The position numbers and the translations under genes were made by a program. A DNA stretch of 64,000 nt. It comes from Cystobasidium ongulense. Lineage: Eukaryota > Basidiomycota > Cystobasidiomycetes > Cystobasidiales > Cystobasidiaceae. The notes beneath the pieces were generated by a model. It ran no database searches, was not told where the DNA came from, and saw nothing but the letters and a program-made list of their open reading frames with translations. Positions 37,205 to 48,560 of the stretch are shown piece after piece; within the stretch, counting starts at the first letter, position 1; every line of letters begins with the position of its first letter. The DNA is taken from positions 1,970,534 to 2,034,533 of the forward strand of contig BQUP01000002.1 in assembly GCA_022835595.1 (NCBI GenBank). Direction: 5' to 3'.

Positions 37205-37587
37205 GAAACGCTGAAATCGAGCTGTAGTCATGGTTAGCTGTAAAAGAGATTGCAGAAGGAGTATACATCGATCTCGATATTGTTGTGTCAGTTATCTTGG
37301 TCCTGGAGGCACGTGTGTAGTACGAAATACAAAGTATAATCAGTTCATCATAGGTGTCACGCCATTTGAGGTAACGAATATTTGACCTTAAAACGTGATT
37401 ATAGCAAGTGACTTCGTATTGCATTTCATTCGTAGGGCTACATTGCCGTACGGCCGGACTGAACTATATGTAACAAATGTCTACACGCGCTTGGGCTGAT
37501 CCAGGGGAGGAACTAAATCATGAAAGCCGGTCAGCTCGTCGGTTCTCGAGATTGGATGAAAGGGGTGGGGGGATCCGCGATTGTAGA

Positions 37588-37690
37588 TTCAGAAAGATCA
37601 ATTGGAGTTGTTTATGTATGTCTACTCATTTCTCAATATGAGATCATCTAATGATGAGTACTTAACAGGTATTTTCATCGTTAAGAAGAA
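37588..37690 (+). repeat. Intergenic direct repeat, copy A
   Basis: Roughly 100 bases starting TTCAGAAAGATCAATTGGAG and ending in CATCGTTAAGA. It matches copy B with about 8 differences by eye. No terminal inverted repeats or coding potential seen. Confidence 0.85.
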
Positions 37691-37872
37691 AGGAAGATGG
37701 AGAAGGGAGGGAAATGTAAATGAGTGATGGAATGCTCACTTGAATGTTGGAGAAGAGTCGGAGTATGGGTATACGCGACTGAGAGAAGCGACGTCTGTGT
37801 AAATATTGTCAGCAGATAGTCACTCTTTATGTTGAAAAAAAAGAAGAAGAGAGGGAAGTGTGGCTCTGATCT

Positions 37873-37980
37873 TTCAGAAAGATCAATTGGAGTTGTTTAT
37901 GTGTGTCTACTCATTTCTCGATATGAGATCATTGAATGATGAGTACTTAACAGGTGTTTTCATCGTTGAGAGAAGGAAAG
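37873..37980 (+). repeat. Intergenic direct repeat, copy B
   Basis: Same orientation as copy A, about 285 bases downstream. Begins TTCAGAAAGATCAATTGGAG and runs through GAGTACTTAACAGGTGTTTT to a purine-rich end. Confidence 0.85.
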
Positions 37981-38130
37981 GGGGAAGGCGAAAAGGATTT
38001 GGTGGAGATAGAGATGCTTACAAATTACAGGGCGGGAACACTGTTTTACGCCAGCGATGAAAATAGCGAGCCTGTAGAAACATGTTCAGCCGGAGTTTGT
38101 GATGGGGGCAGGAAGCAGGGTGCTTTTTTT

Positions 38131-38192
38131 CAGCAAGATCAATTGGAGTACGGTTTATTGGTGTCATCACATCTCAATTATCGAGATCGGAT
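38131..38192 (+). repeat. Degenerate third copy of the intergenic direct repeat
   Basis: Begins CAGCAAGATCAATTGGAG and keeps scattered similarity (ATCTCAATTATCGAGATC versus TTCTCGATATGAGATC). Shorter and more diverged than copies A and B. Confidence 0.5.
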
Positions 38193-38304
38193 AAATCCCT
38201 AATATGTTATCATCGCGAAAGGTTGTAAGGAGAGGGGAGCTGTGGTAGGGGTGGGCTTGAAAGGGACGTAGCCGGACAGGAAGAAAATACTTACTATTAG
38301 CAAA

Positions 38305-39750
38305 TTAAGCTCCACTCTTGAGCAGTCGCGTTTTGGGAGGAGGTCTGGGAGGAGGATATTTGACTCCTGGTGGTTGCTGTCCGCTCTCTTGAATCTTCCG
38401 CTCTGGCCATGAAAATTTAGTCTCCAGGTCGAGGGGCACATTCCATAGCTCCTTGTACTGTCCATCCTTGATGCTCGACACCCATCTGAACATAGTCGGT
38501 ATTTGTACAGGCGCATCACTCGCAGCATCGCCAGTGGTAACAAGACCCGTCGAATCATCCCGAACAACTTTGGTAGCGGCCGCCAAACGCGAGCCACCGC
38601 CGCCAGACTTCTTGCCAATCTGCTTCTTCAGTAGTCTATCTATCGTTTCCGTCTTTTCCTCTTCTAGCTTCTTGTTTAATAGATGTTTCCGCCGCCGCGA
38701 TGTCTCGACTTTTCGCATTGCTACTTCTTCAGCTGTGAACACTTTCTTCTTCGATGGGGCTACAAAGCAATGAGAGATGTTAGTTGGATCGTCTATATGA
38801 CGAAAAAAGGGAATAAGAAGTGCATACCATCGGGCAAAGCCATGAAAGCTGTATCTTCTCCCACATGAGCAGCACGTTGTCGAGCTGTCATCTTTGACAT
38901 GTCAACTTCCGAGTCCTCGTCCATGTTCAAGAAGTCTTCTTCGTCAAAGCTCTCCTCTTCTTCTTCTTCTTGGCCGGCTTCTTCGAGCTCTTCCTCCACT
39001 GCATTAACATCCTCGTCAAATTCTGTTTGAGAACAACACGGGAATTAATATTGGACTAGTGAGAAACGAGACAAGTCTCTGCTTACCATCAATAGGCCGT
39101 TTTCGTTTTGGCTTAGGAGGCTCTGACAAGGCTGCCTGTTTTCCCTTTCCTTTCGAGGGCGGTGGACTAGGCTTGGCTGCAGCTTTTCCCTTGCCTTTGA
39201 GGGTGACGACGTTGCGCGGTAAGGGAGGCTGTAATGGGGAAGAGGGAAGTTTTCTGCTGCTTCCTGCACCAAGTTTGAACTTGAGCTTCATGGGACCCGC
39301 AGAGTCGGCCAAGGACGTCGCTGGAGACTGTGTTCCAGAGGGCGAGGCCTGCATTGATTCGTCGCCGTATTCGTCGTCTTCGCCTTCAGCGTCGTCACCT
39401 TCTTCCTCGTCCTCTTCGTCGTATTCTGCTTCAGCCTCTGCATCGAGCTCATCGTCCTGGTCGCTTGCAACTGCTTCCTCGACGTCCATCGACTCATTGG
39501 CCTTGATTGCAGCTTTTCGTGCTGCTGGACGCGCTGTCGACGAGGAGGGAGCAGCAGGCACTTGGTTTACAGCTACAGCAGGAGGGCGCGCAGACGTTCT
39601 TGCAGGCTTTTGGGCAGTAGTGGCTGTCGAAGAGCTCTTGCCGCCTTTTGCACCACTTCCACCACCAGCAGCAATAGCGGGGTCGCTCGAGCTGGCGCGA
39701 CTGTCGAGTTCATCGTACTCGTCAGACGACTCGACTATGCGTGGAGCCAT
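38305..39750 (-). CDS. IES2: INO80 chromatin-remodelling complex subunit 2 (PAPA-1-like domain)
   Basis: Minus exons 39750-39087, 39022-38828 and 38759-38305 give 437 residues. The N-terminal half is disordered with acidic and Lys/Pro-rich tracts, including a basic KPKRKRPIDG motif that could be a nuclear signal. The C-terminal half has MTARQRAAH, then the PAPA-1-like element: AMRKVETSRRRKHLLNKKLE followed by EEKTETIDRLLKKQ, and the late FRWVSSIKDG segment, all typical of IES2/INO80B. It would help couple the INO80 ATPase to nucleosome sliding in the nucleus. The start at 39750 (MAPRIVESSDEY) is preferred over an upstream Met that lacks similarity to known proteins. Confidence 0.85.
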
Positions 39751-39903
39751 GATGGCAGGACAGTGCCTCCAGCGATATGTGGTGCAAAGTGGTGGGAAGG
39801 AAGACAAGCTGCATCTTTTAAATCATTCTCTTGCGTTTCCGCCAACAACAACGTGATCGACTCAGTGTTTCGCTGGATATCTGCAAGCATGCACACAGCC
39901 GCG

Positions 39904-41860
39904 ATGAGGCTCGCAAGATGCACTGTCAAGATGTCTGTTAATCCTACAAGAGCCGTCCTGGGCACTGCTGCTGCTTCAAGAGCCTTCCATGCGGGTGCTG
40001 CTGTTCAAGCAAGCAAACGAGGCCGAACAAAAGCCAGCATTGGTAGCAATAACACGAGTCGAGCTGCACCGTCTGCAGGAGCATCTGCTGCACCGCCAAA
40101 GAGCACAATCAGCGAGAAGATACAAGGTCAGCCGACTTTCGCTCGCCCTGACGTGTCCTATGTGAAGGCCATGCCTAACGTAAATGTACCTATCTGTAGT
40201 CCTACCTTTTAACATGATGCCTAGCGTTGGCACAAATCACGCAATGGCAGTCGCTATGCAAGCAGTGGGAAGACTCAGAGGCGGAACAGGTGTTTTCATG
40301 CGATTCTGGTCGTTTTATCAAGTGCGTCGCTCCGTCAATACTACTTATGAATATGGCGACAATAAAGGCTAATCCCTAGCCTCCGACATTACTGACCTTT
40401 AGGAGTTACGCTTTCGTTTGAGGCTCCCTCATAAATCCATGATCCCCTACATTGTGCGCTGGCAGGTGGGTTCTAGCTATTCTGTGCGCGTGCGGACAAA
40501 GCTGAGCACATATTGATGAAAATAACAGGCCATATACCTGCCAGTCTGGCGATTAGATTCGATTGTCTCGCTGGATGAGCGCGTGTCGGGCATCGAGTAT
40601 AACACGGAAATCTCTACTATTGGCGCAGATATTCCAGCTACACAAACGGAACCATTAGCATCAGTACCTCTGCAGCTCAGCGATACTCTCTTGTACGCCG
40701 AAGATGCGGAAGCTTATAGTCCACATAAGCATCTGTATCCTTTCCGACCAGATGATATGAACCCTGGAGAAGCTGTAAAGACTCCTGTTACGATTCCTTT
40801 CTCCTTAATTCCTCCAAAAATAGAAGATGTCTTTCGTAAATTGATAAGCGCTTATCGTAGCGAAGAAGTTAGATTCCCTGGAGAAGTTAGGCCTATATTG
40901 CAAGCTGCATATCCGCTCTTGGTACCCTTTTATTTGGTTGAGGTAGCTGATGTCAATCCAGCATATTCACATGAGCCAGTGAGTCATGCTCAGTCCAGAA
41001 GTATCATTCTAATCTGAGCTAACGGCCAAGCTCTAGGCTACAACGTGCTTGTTGATGGGTCGTAAGGTCAGTGAATGACTGAGGGCGAGGGAAAATGTGC
41101 AAAATAATGACTGATTGGTCTTCGTATCTGGATACATACAGTTTCCGAACCCTGTGCAAATAGTTGCAAACGCATACCGAGACGGAGCTTGGCTAGAACG
41201 GGAAAGCAAACCAGATACCCATGTGACAATGGTGATGACTAGCAGCCTTGATGAAGCTCATGCCGACGGAAGTTCATTCGGTGGCCCAACTCAGGCGCGT
41301 GGTGTAGATGCCGTTTTCAGCCTCTTGCCCGAGGTATGGAAACACATTCGTGAAGATGCCAGTGTCTTGGACCCAAAGACGAAGCTCTCGGATTTCAGCA
41401 AGGAAATAGAGTCAATCGACTGGGTGCAGAATCTCGCTGATTGTGCGGATGCAAACGAGACATACTCTCTTGCTCGCCTAGACGTTCGCACGAGCGAACA
41501 AAGTGTCAAGGTGAGTATCATAGCCTATGGTACGCATTATGTACATACGCAAGTAATCTGACCAGATAATACCCTTGCACTCACCCCCCGCGACATTTGC
41601 ATACTGTAGGCTGCAAAGGATGTGGTTGAAATGTTTGCGCAGAGACTGGAGGATGTAAGGAGGTCACAAATTACAATACTACTTGGCAGCAAAGGTACTG
41701 ACCGGTTCTGTGCTTGCATTTCCAGACCACTTCGTCAAATCCTGGTCGGAGCAAGTCTGCAAACATGTCACTCGACAGGATTGTTAAACAAGCCCAAGCA
41801 AAGCTCGATGATGCCAAAAAGTACCTCCAAGAAGTGACGCCTCCCTGGCTACGACCATAA
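39904..41860 (+). CDS. Mitochondrial-type protein of unknown family, tandem copy A
   Basis: Exons 39904-40126, 40200-40321, 40403-40465, 40529-40978, 41037-41066, 41142-41510, 41610-41654 and 41726-41860 give 478 residues. The N-terminus (MRLARCTVKMSVNPTRAVLG and on to SRAFHAG) is Arg/Ala/Ser-rich without acidic residues, a typical mitochondrial presequence. No domain is recognised. Notable blocks: IYLPVWRLDS, EPLASVPLQL, a conserved FPGEV, AAYPLLVPFYLVEVAD, and a C-terminal TPPWLRP. Exons 3, 4 and 5 have exactly the same lengths (63, 450, 30) as in copy B. The last exon fits copy B partly in a different frame, so the C-terminus is uncertain. An earlier in-frame Met is at 39889. Confidence 0.75.
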
Positions 41861-42564
41861 AGCTCCGCTTTACCCCTCTTGGTAGGCTGTACACCGACTC
41901 GCAAACTGCAAGTCGAGCACATTCAGCTCCGTCGGACAACACAAGATCAGGTCGTATATATTTTGGACAACATGCTCGTTGAAGCTACTCTATTGAATGG
42001 GGTTGAAGCTAGGGGTTCAAGCTCCTCAGAGGATACCTTCCTCTTCTGAAGGAATGGATGATCAAGCAGGCCGACCCTTGCTGACATGCAGGAGCGAGTA
42101 GCTCAGTCTAGCATTGTTCTCCGCGAGCTCACAAGTGTATACGTGTGGGTGAGCCACGGTATCATACATAGACGGCGTGTCCGAATGCAAAGGCCCCTAA
42201 TCAAAAATAGATAGATCACCTCTTGTATGAACTAGTTGGACCGATGGATGAATCTGATCTAATTTGCGCAAGTAGACCCAGAGAAATGTAAGACAAGTGT
42301 GGATGTTCTCGACGACTCGGAGGCGAAGTATTGCCACTATATTTTTTAAAAGCTCGCGTTCAGCGGCTTGCCAGCTCTTGACTTCGCAACAATCAGCAGA
42401 CGGTTCAGAGTTGGGAAATGATATAGACACTCACTCTAATGCCAAGAATACTTCTCATCGAGAAACAACACACTGACAAGGAGGCCCTGGCTCTCTGGCT
42501 CACCTCTCTTTTGTTCCTTCAAGAGGTTGACCGGCCAGCTAATCCGAGCAGAGCATCAGCAGCC
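41861..42564. other. Intergenic region between tandem paralogues
   Basis: About 700 bases between copy A stop and copy B start. A tRNA A-box-like string at about 42107 lacks a matching B-box at the right distance. No gene supported. Confidence 0.45.
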
Positions 42565-44563
42565 ATGATGAGGCTGACGGCAGCGACTGCCATTCTGGCC
42601 ATTGCATCTCGACAAACGCCTGCGCGCCATGCTGGCCTCTCGAGAGCCATTCATGCATCCGCTGCTGGAGCGGCGAACAAGAACAAGAAGCGTCCGACAA
42701 AAGGCACAAATTTGAGGAAACCTGTGACTCCACCTCCAAAAGCCGTTCCAGAAGTGAAGAGCGGTACCGGTATAAGCGACAAGATACAAGGTCAGCATAC
42801 CGTCTTGTTACCTTCGTATGCCTGTGATGCACGCGCTGGCTAGTATCACGTGACTGACGACGAACTTGACGTTGCAGGTGTTCGGTTCAATTTTATGCCA
42901 AAGGACGCTGTCAGTTGGGCAACTGGTCTATCGGGGCAGGTAGTGGTCCAAGATAGAGGTGTTAATAAGGCGAGTCGGTCATGGTGTTATTACCAGGTAT
43001 GTCTGGCGGATCTTGTTTTTGGCGATTCTTGTTACATATGGATCGTCTGATGCACCAGTCAACTTCGCCTCGCAACCCCGACTAGCTTGTACGCGCACGG
43101 ATGGGGTTCTCCTTTAAGCTCATGGTTCCAAAGGTGCTCAGGTGGAAGGTCAATCTTGACGAGTTTACCACTTGCTCCACCATGGTATACTAAGGTCTTC
43201 TCAACAGGCTATCTATCTTCCAGTCTGGAACCTAGATCATGCTGTCTCTCTCAATCACCGCATATTGGGCAACGATTATCGCTTGGACCTCACGCATTTC
43301 GATTTGAACGTTCCTGCAACTTGGGTTGAGCCCCTCGCGTCGGTACCTCTGCAACTTCCTCCAAGTTCTAAGTATGCCGAAGAAGCAGAGCCTTACAATC
43401 TATACAGGCATCTAGACGTCTTCAAACAAGAAGACATGCCAATCGGAGAGCCTATTGTACGACCCACTGTCATTCCTTTCTCTGCGATACCGCCCGACCT
43501 CGAAGATATGTATCGCAAATCTGTTAGTACTTTCCAAGGCGATGAGTTTTCATTTCCTGGCGAAGTAGAAGTACGGTCACAAGCAGCATATCCTCTGCTT
43601 TTACCTTACTACTTAGTCGAAGTAGCTGGTCAGAACCCCTTTTACAAAACCGAGCCGGTGAGTATAGAGGTGATCGTCAAATTGCGTTCTCGGGCTATAC
43701 TCAAGCTGCTTCTCCTACAGGTGACCACATGTCTGATATTTGGACGCCAAGTAGGTGCTTACGCCCTTTGGGGGCCACAAAAGCGACTCTCAAATGACCT
43801 TTTCGCACCAGTTCCCGGAGGGCATTCCCAAGCCCAATTTCTCGCGCGAGGGCGCTTGGCTAGGGGAAAGTGAAGAAGTGGGAGAGATCATCGTGACTAT
43901 GGCGCGCAAGCTAAAAGCGGGCGAGGACTTCTCTGGCTACGGCCCAGTCACCGAAGACCTGGCTTTGGCGGCTAGTAGGCAGCTGACCAGGACAGCTTTT
44001 CAGAATGCTAAGGCCACCTGTATGAAGCTGAAGCCAAATATCAAACTATCAGAGGTTGGAGAGATACTTGACCCTATCGATCATGTTATGGGATTCACAA
44101 CCTGTGCAGAGCCCAACAGGAAGCATCTTCTGGCGGAATCTAAGGTTCGCCACGCGGAGAGTAAACTTCAAGTGAGCGTGGCGTGATGCTCAGTACAAGT
44201 AGGCTGTATGCTTGACACTTGCGCTGACACTTCTCACTGTGTGAACGCTATGACCTGCCCACCGTGGAAAAGGTGGCCCAAGCAATTATATCAACCGGTT
44301 TCAACCTGAATCCTACTTCCATGCCAAGCCTGCTCTCTTGGGTGAGTGCGTGAGGTGACTTGCGAGCGTTTTACGCAAGTGCCCAACATAACTAACAGTC
44401 TATATGCCGATTGTTCACGCTCGCCCTTACGCGATCGCAGTTTTTGCCCAAGTGGATGATTGCTAAGAAAGCAAAGAAAGTTAGTCTCAAAGACTTGCTA
44501 GTAGAATATGATGCGGCCAAGGAGGAAGCTCGACCTGCGATGCCACCCTGGTTGCGACGCTGA
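42565..44563 (+). CDS. Mitochondrial-type protein of unknown family, tandem copy B
   Basis: Exons 42565-42790, 42878-42996, 43086-43148, 43208-43657, 43721-43750, 43812-44171, 44273-44341 and 44441-44563 give 479 residues. The N-terminus (MMRLTAATAILAIASRQTPA to HASAAG) reads as a mitochondrial presequence, followed by a Lys/Pro-rich linker ending in ISDKIQG, shared with copy A (ISEKIQ). The core has IYLPVWNLDH, EPLASVPLQL, FPGEVEV, AAYPLLLPYYLVEVAG and TTCLIFGRQ, and ends in MPPWLRR. About half of the core residues match copy A by eye. The family and function are not recognised. The exon at 44273 was chosen because it restores frame; this junction is less certain. Confidence 0.75.
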
Positions 44564-44969
44564 ATAAGGCACGTCCTCGTAGATTAGAGCCGACAACAAT
44601 CAACTACGATGTAGTGTAAATCTTCGTCGAGGAATTGATGATTTGGTAAGCGTAGTAATTGGTCAGTCTTTCTGATCTATTATTGAAGTAGCACAACATA
44701 TGAATTAGTCGCTTCCGTGTCTGAGTGTCTCCTATAAAAGGGGCTAATGATGCTTCCGCTGCCCAGCTGTCAGAATCAGATTCATTTGCCCTCGACATCC
44801 CTTTCATTTTGTATGAGAATAAGAAGATAACCAGTTAAACAGTCTAGGTAGAAGAAAAGGTAACCGGGGATTCTACAAATGGACAATGAGTATTGTCCGC
44901 TTGGATTCCACTCGCGAAAGCTACGTTGTCTCGGATGTCCGAAATTGTCGTGTATCAGATATTTTCGCC
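44564..44969. other. Convergent intergenic region
   Basis: Between copy B and calmodulin stops. Nothing seen beyond probable 3' untranslated sequence. Confidence 0.45.
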
Positions 44970-46194
<1,225 letters not shown>

Positions 46195-46324
46195 CGTCGA
46201 AGTCTTGCTTGCTTTCGAGGTGGAAGAGAGCGAAGAAAGAAGTCAGGATGGATGGCAAGAGGCAGCTTTGATCTGGACGCATTCGAGCAAGCAAGCAAGC
46301 ACCAACAAGCAAGAGGCCGCAAGC
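46195..46324. promoter_or_regulatory. Compact bidirectional promoter, calmodulin / RRM gene
   Basis: Only 130 bases separate the two start codons, so both promoters and both 5' untranslated regions must share or overlap this interval unless upstream non-coding exons exist. A purine-rich GAAG cluster lies near 46225-46260 and a GCAAGCAAGCAAGC run near 46287. Confidence 0.6.
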
Positions 46325-47109
46325 ATGAGCGAAGCTTCAACGCCCGGCGACAAGAACACGGTCTACGTCGGTGCGTCTGCTGCCTTGGTCTCCATTTCAA
46401 GATTTTGGTGGCATCCCATCCATGTACTGACAGCAACTTGCTTCCTGCCCTGCTGGCAACACTGATATCGCATTGTACCTCATCCCAGGTGGACTCGGAC
46501 AAGATGTAGACAGCCAGCTGCTCTACGCGACCTTCCTGCCCTTTGGAGAGATCCTCGACGTCCAGCTGCCGCCTGACCCAGCAAAGCGTAAGTACAAGCA
46601 CAATGCAATACAGGCACAGGACTCTACATCTGACACTCGTATGTTGATCATCTACCAGGCGACAGCAAACAACACCGCGGCTTCGGATTCGTCACCTTTT
46701 CGCTGAATGCCGATGCGCTAGATGCAGTCGATAACATGCATCTGAATGAGCTCAACGGGCGGGTATGTAGCGGTTTATACGCTCTATAAACAATACGTAT
46801 ACATGCTGATGTTTGTACTTTACCGCAGATACTGAAAGTCAACCTCGCCAAGCCTATGAAGGCACAAATGAGCGTGGGAAGCAACAGAGCAGGTAGGTCT
46901 TGGGCATACTGTCTTGCCATGACGCTTGCAATTTGCTGACGACAATGCTTCTCTTATAGTATGGGCTGATGAGGAGTGGATCCGTGAGGTAAGCTTGCTT
47001 AGCAGCATTCAAGGCGTAGACGAGCGAGAGAGCTAATCTTCTGCCTGTTAACCCGTAGAATGCGAAGCCGTTGGGTGAAGACCAGGCCGCGGACAGGCAT
47101 GAAGAGTGA
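46325..47109 (+). CDS. RRM RNA-binding protein, CYP33/PPIE-type RRM without the cyclophilin domain
   Basis: Exons 46325-46370, 46489-46587, 46659-46762, 46829-46892, 46960-46988 and 47059-47109 give 130 residues. A single RRM shows RNP2 (VYVGGL, made across the first intron) and RNP1 (HRGFGFVTF), followed by the VNLAKPM and WADEEWIRE tail typical of the RRM half of cyclophilin 33 (PPIE). The prolyl-isomerase domain of the animal protein is absent, which is common in fungi. Probably a nuclear RNA-binding or spliceosome-associated protein. It is transcribed away from calmodulin with a 130-base shared upstream region. Confidence 0.85.
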
Positions 47110-47420
47110 TGGGCTTACTAGAAAGGCGATCAAGCTTCGGTGGAGCTTGACCAGAGACTTGTTGTTGTTACTAGTATTCCAAAGATCATCGTGTATGTAT
47201 GTATAGTCGGCGCACCCAGTTTGCAGTTAAAGCCGTTGGCATAGGCCGAATGAAACAGAATTTGCCAACATTGTCCCAGACGAGGCGTTCACTTCTAAGC
47301 TCCATTGTCTATGATTCTCCAAGTCAACACCCGATATCCTCGCTTTCGGTCTTGCAGCTGCTTCCGGCCCAGGATGACCCCCATCAGCTTGTCTTTCGTC
47401 TAATCAGCCCGCGGCTTGCC
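47110..47420. other. Intergenic region
   Basis: About 310 bases between the RRM gene and VPS37, same strand. Nothing recognised. Confidence 0.45.
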
Positions 47421-48291
47421 ATGGCCACTCCTCAGCCAGGCTCGATACCTTCAGCAGATCCAATCCAAGCACACTCCAGTGATCCAGCAGACCTCCTACT
47501 GCAATACTTCCCAGAGACGACCAAGCTGAGGTAGGCGTCCCGATCACCCTCATGAGGGTGAACTCGCTTGCTTACCATGGTTCACATCTACGTGTTTATC
47601 TGCCTGTCCTTGTACTGCGCTTGATGACACTATGCAGCCGGGAAGATCTAGAGGAACTGCTTCGGTCACCAGCTTATTTCGATGCTTTCTTCGGGACATT
47701 GCCCCAGACATTAGCGATGCACAAGGAACACGAAGAGCTCTTGAAAGCCAGCGAGGAATTGGTCGGTACGTGACAGATTTAATTGAGGATCTAATCCTTC
47801 AGCTAATGAATTGCACCCACGCTCTAACGTGGCTCCTCCTACACTCTGTCATGTGGCGTACGTCGTACACTTCAATGGCCAATTAGCTAAGAACATGGCA
47901 CTCCGTGAAAGACACGAGGCACTCAAAAAGGAGACAATGGACGCTTTCAACGACGCTCGCTCGCTTCAGCATCGGTGGCACAACGAGATTGTACCAGCTC
48001 AAGACGAAGTCTACAAGGTGAGGGTCATTTGGCCATACAGCAGCCGCTCGTGGGCATTAAGCTTTCCTTTGCAACACGCAGCGCTTCGCTCCTAAGTTAC
48101 AGTTATCAAGACTACGTACTGCCACTTCAGATCAAGATCGACTATCCGAACAGCTCGTTCAGTCTCTACTGAATGGTTCGATAGATATGGATGATTTCAG
48201 CTCGCAATACAAACAAGTCAGGAGATTATATTACAGAAGAGCATTGCAGACTGAAAAGTTCGAAAAGGGTCAAGTGGATTGGAGGGAATGA
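47421..48291 (+). CDS. VPS37: ESCRT-I subunit VPS37 (Mod(r) domain)
   Basis: Exons 47421-47530, 47638-47765, 47887-48017 and 48082-48291 give 192 residues. The Mod(r) pattern is clear: LSREDLEELLRSPAYFDAFF-like start, then a long coiled helix (HEELLKASEELVAKNMALRE to LKKETMDAFNDARSL), and the C-terminal D-x-L-L/S-x-Q-L and F-x-x-Q-Y-x-x-x-R-x-x-Y-Y-x-R helix (LVQSLLNGSIDMDDFSSQYK, then RRLYYRRALQTEKF). It joins VPS23 and VPS28 in ESCRT-I, sorting ubiquitinated membrane proteins into multivesicular bodies. No membrane segment. Length is usual for fungal VPS37. Confidence 0.85.
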
Positions 48292-48560
48292 TTCCGCCAA
48301 AAGTTTTTTTCAATATTGATTGCGAGGGAGGTCAGAAACACGATGCTACAGAATCTAATACATGATTCGGGGAAGTACATCTATATAGGAGAAAGGAGAC
48401 GAAGAATGACTATTTGTTGTTGTTAAAATCAAAAGTTCAAACAAAGGAAAGTAGCTGCAAGCAGGAAGAAGTTCAGCGCGTCCAAATCGTAATGTCGGCT
48501 GTTGGCAAGCGCAATGGGTGGTCTGGATCATCAGAGTCTATATAGAACGGATCCACCTTA

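Larger units (their letters stand above)
37205..38304. other. Convergent intergenic region with internal direct repeats
   Basis: About 1.1 kb between the stops of the sorting nexin and IES2. It carries two long direct repeats and a shorter third copy (listed separately). No coding gene is supported. Confidence 0.5.

Noticed and set aside
39059-39856. 265-codon open frame on the plus strand
   Set aside because: It is the reverse complement of the Ser/Glu/Lys-rich first exon of IES2 and has Ser/Ala/Pro low complexity typical of such shadows.
42100-42150. tRNA-like A-box string (GTAGCTCAGTCTAG)
   Set aside because: No B-box (GGTTCRA) at the right distance downstream and no acceptor-stem pairing; the GGGTTCAAGC string nearby lies upstream.
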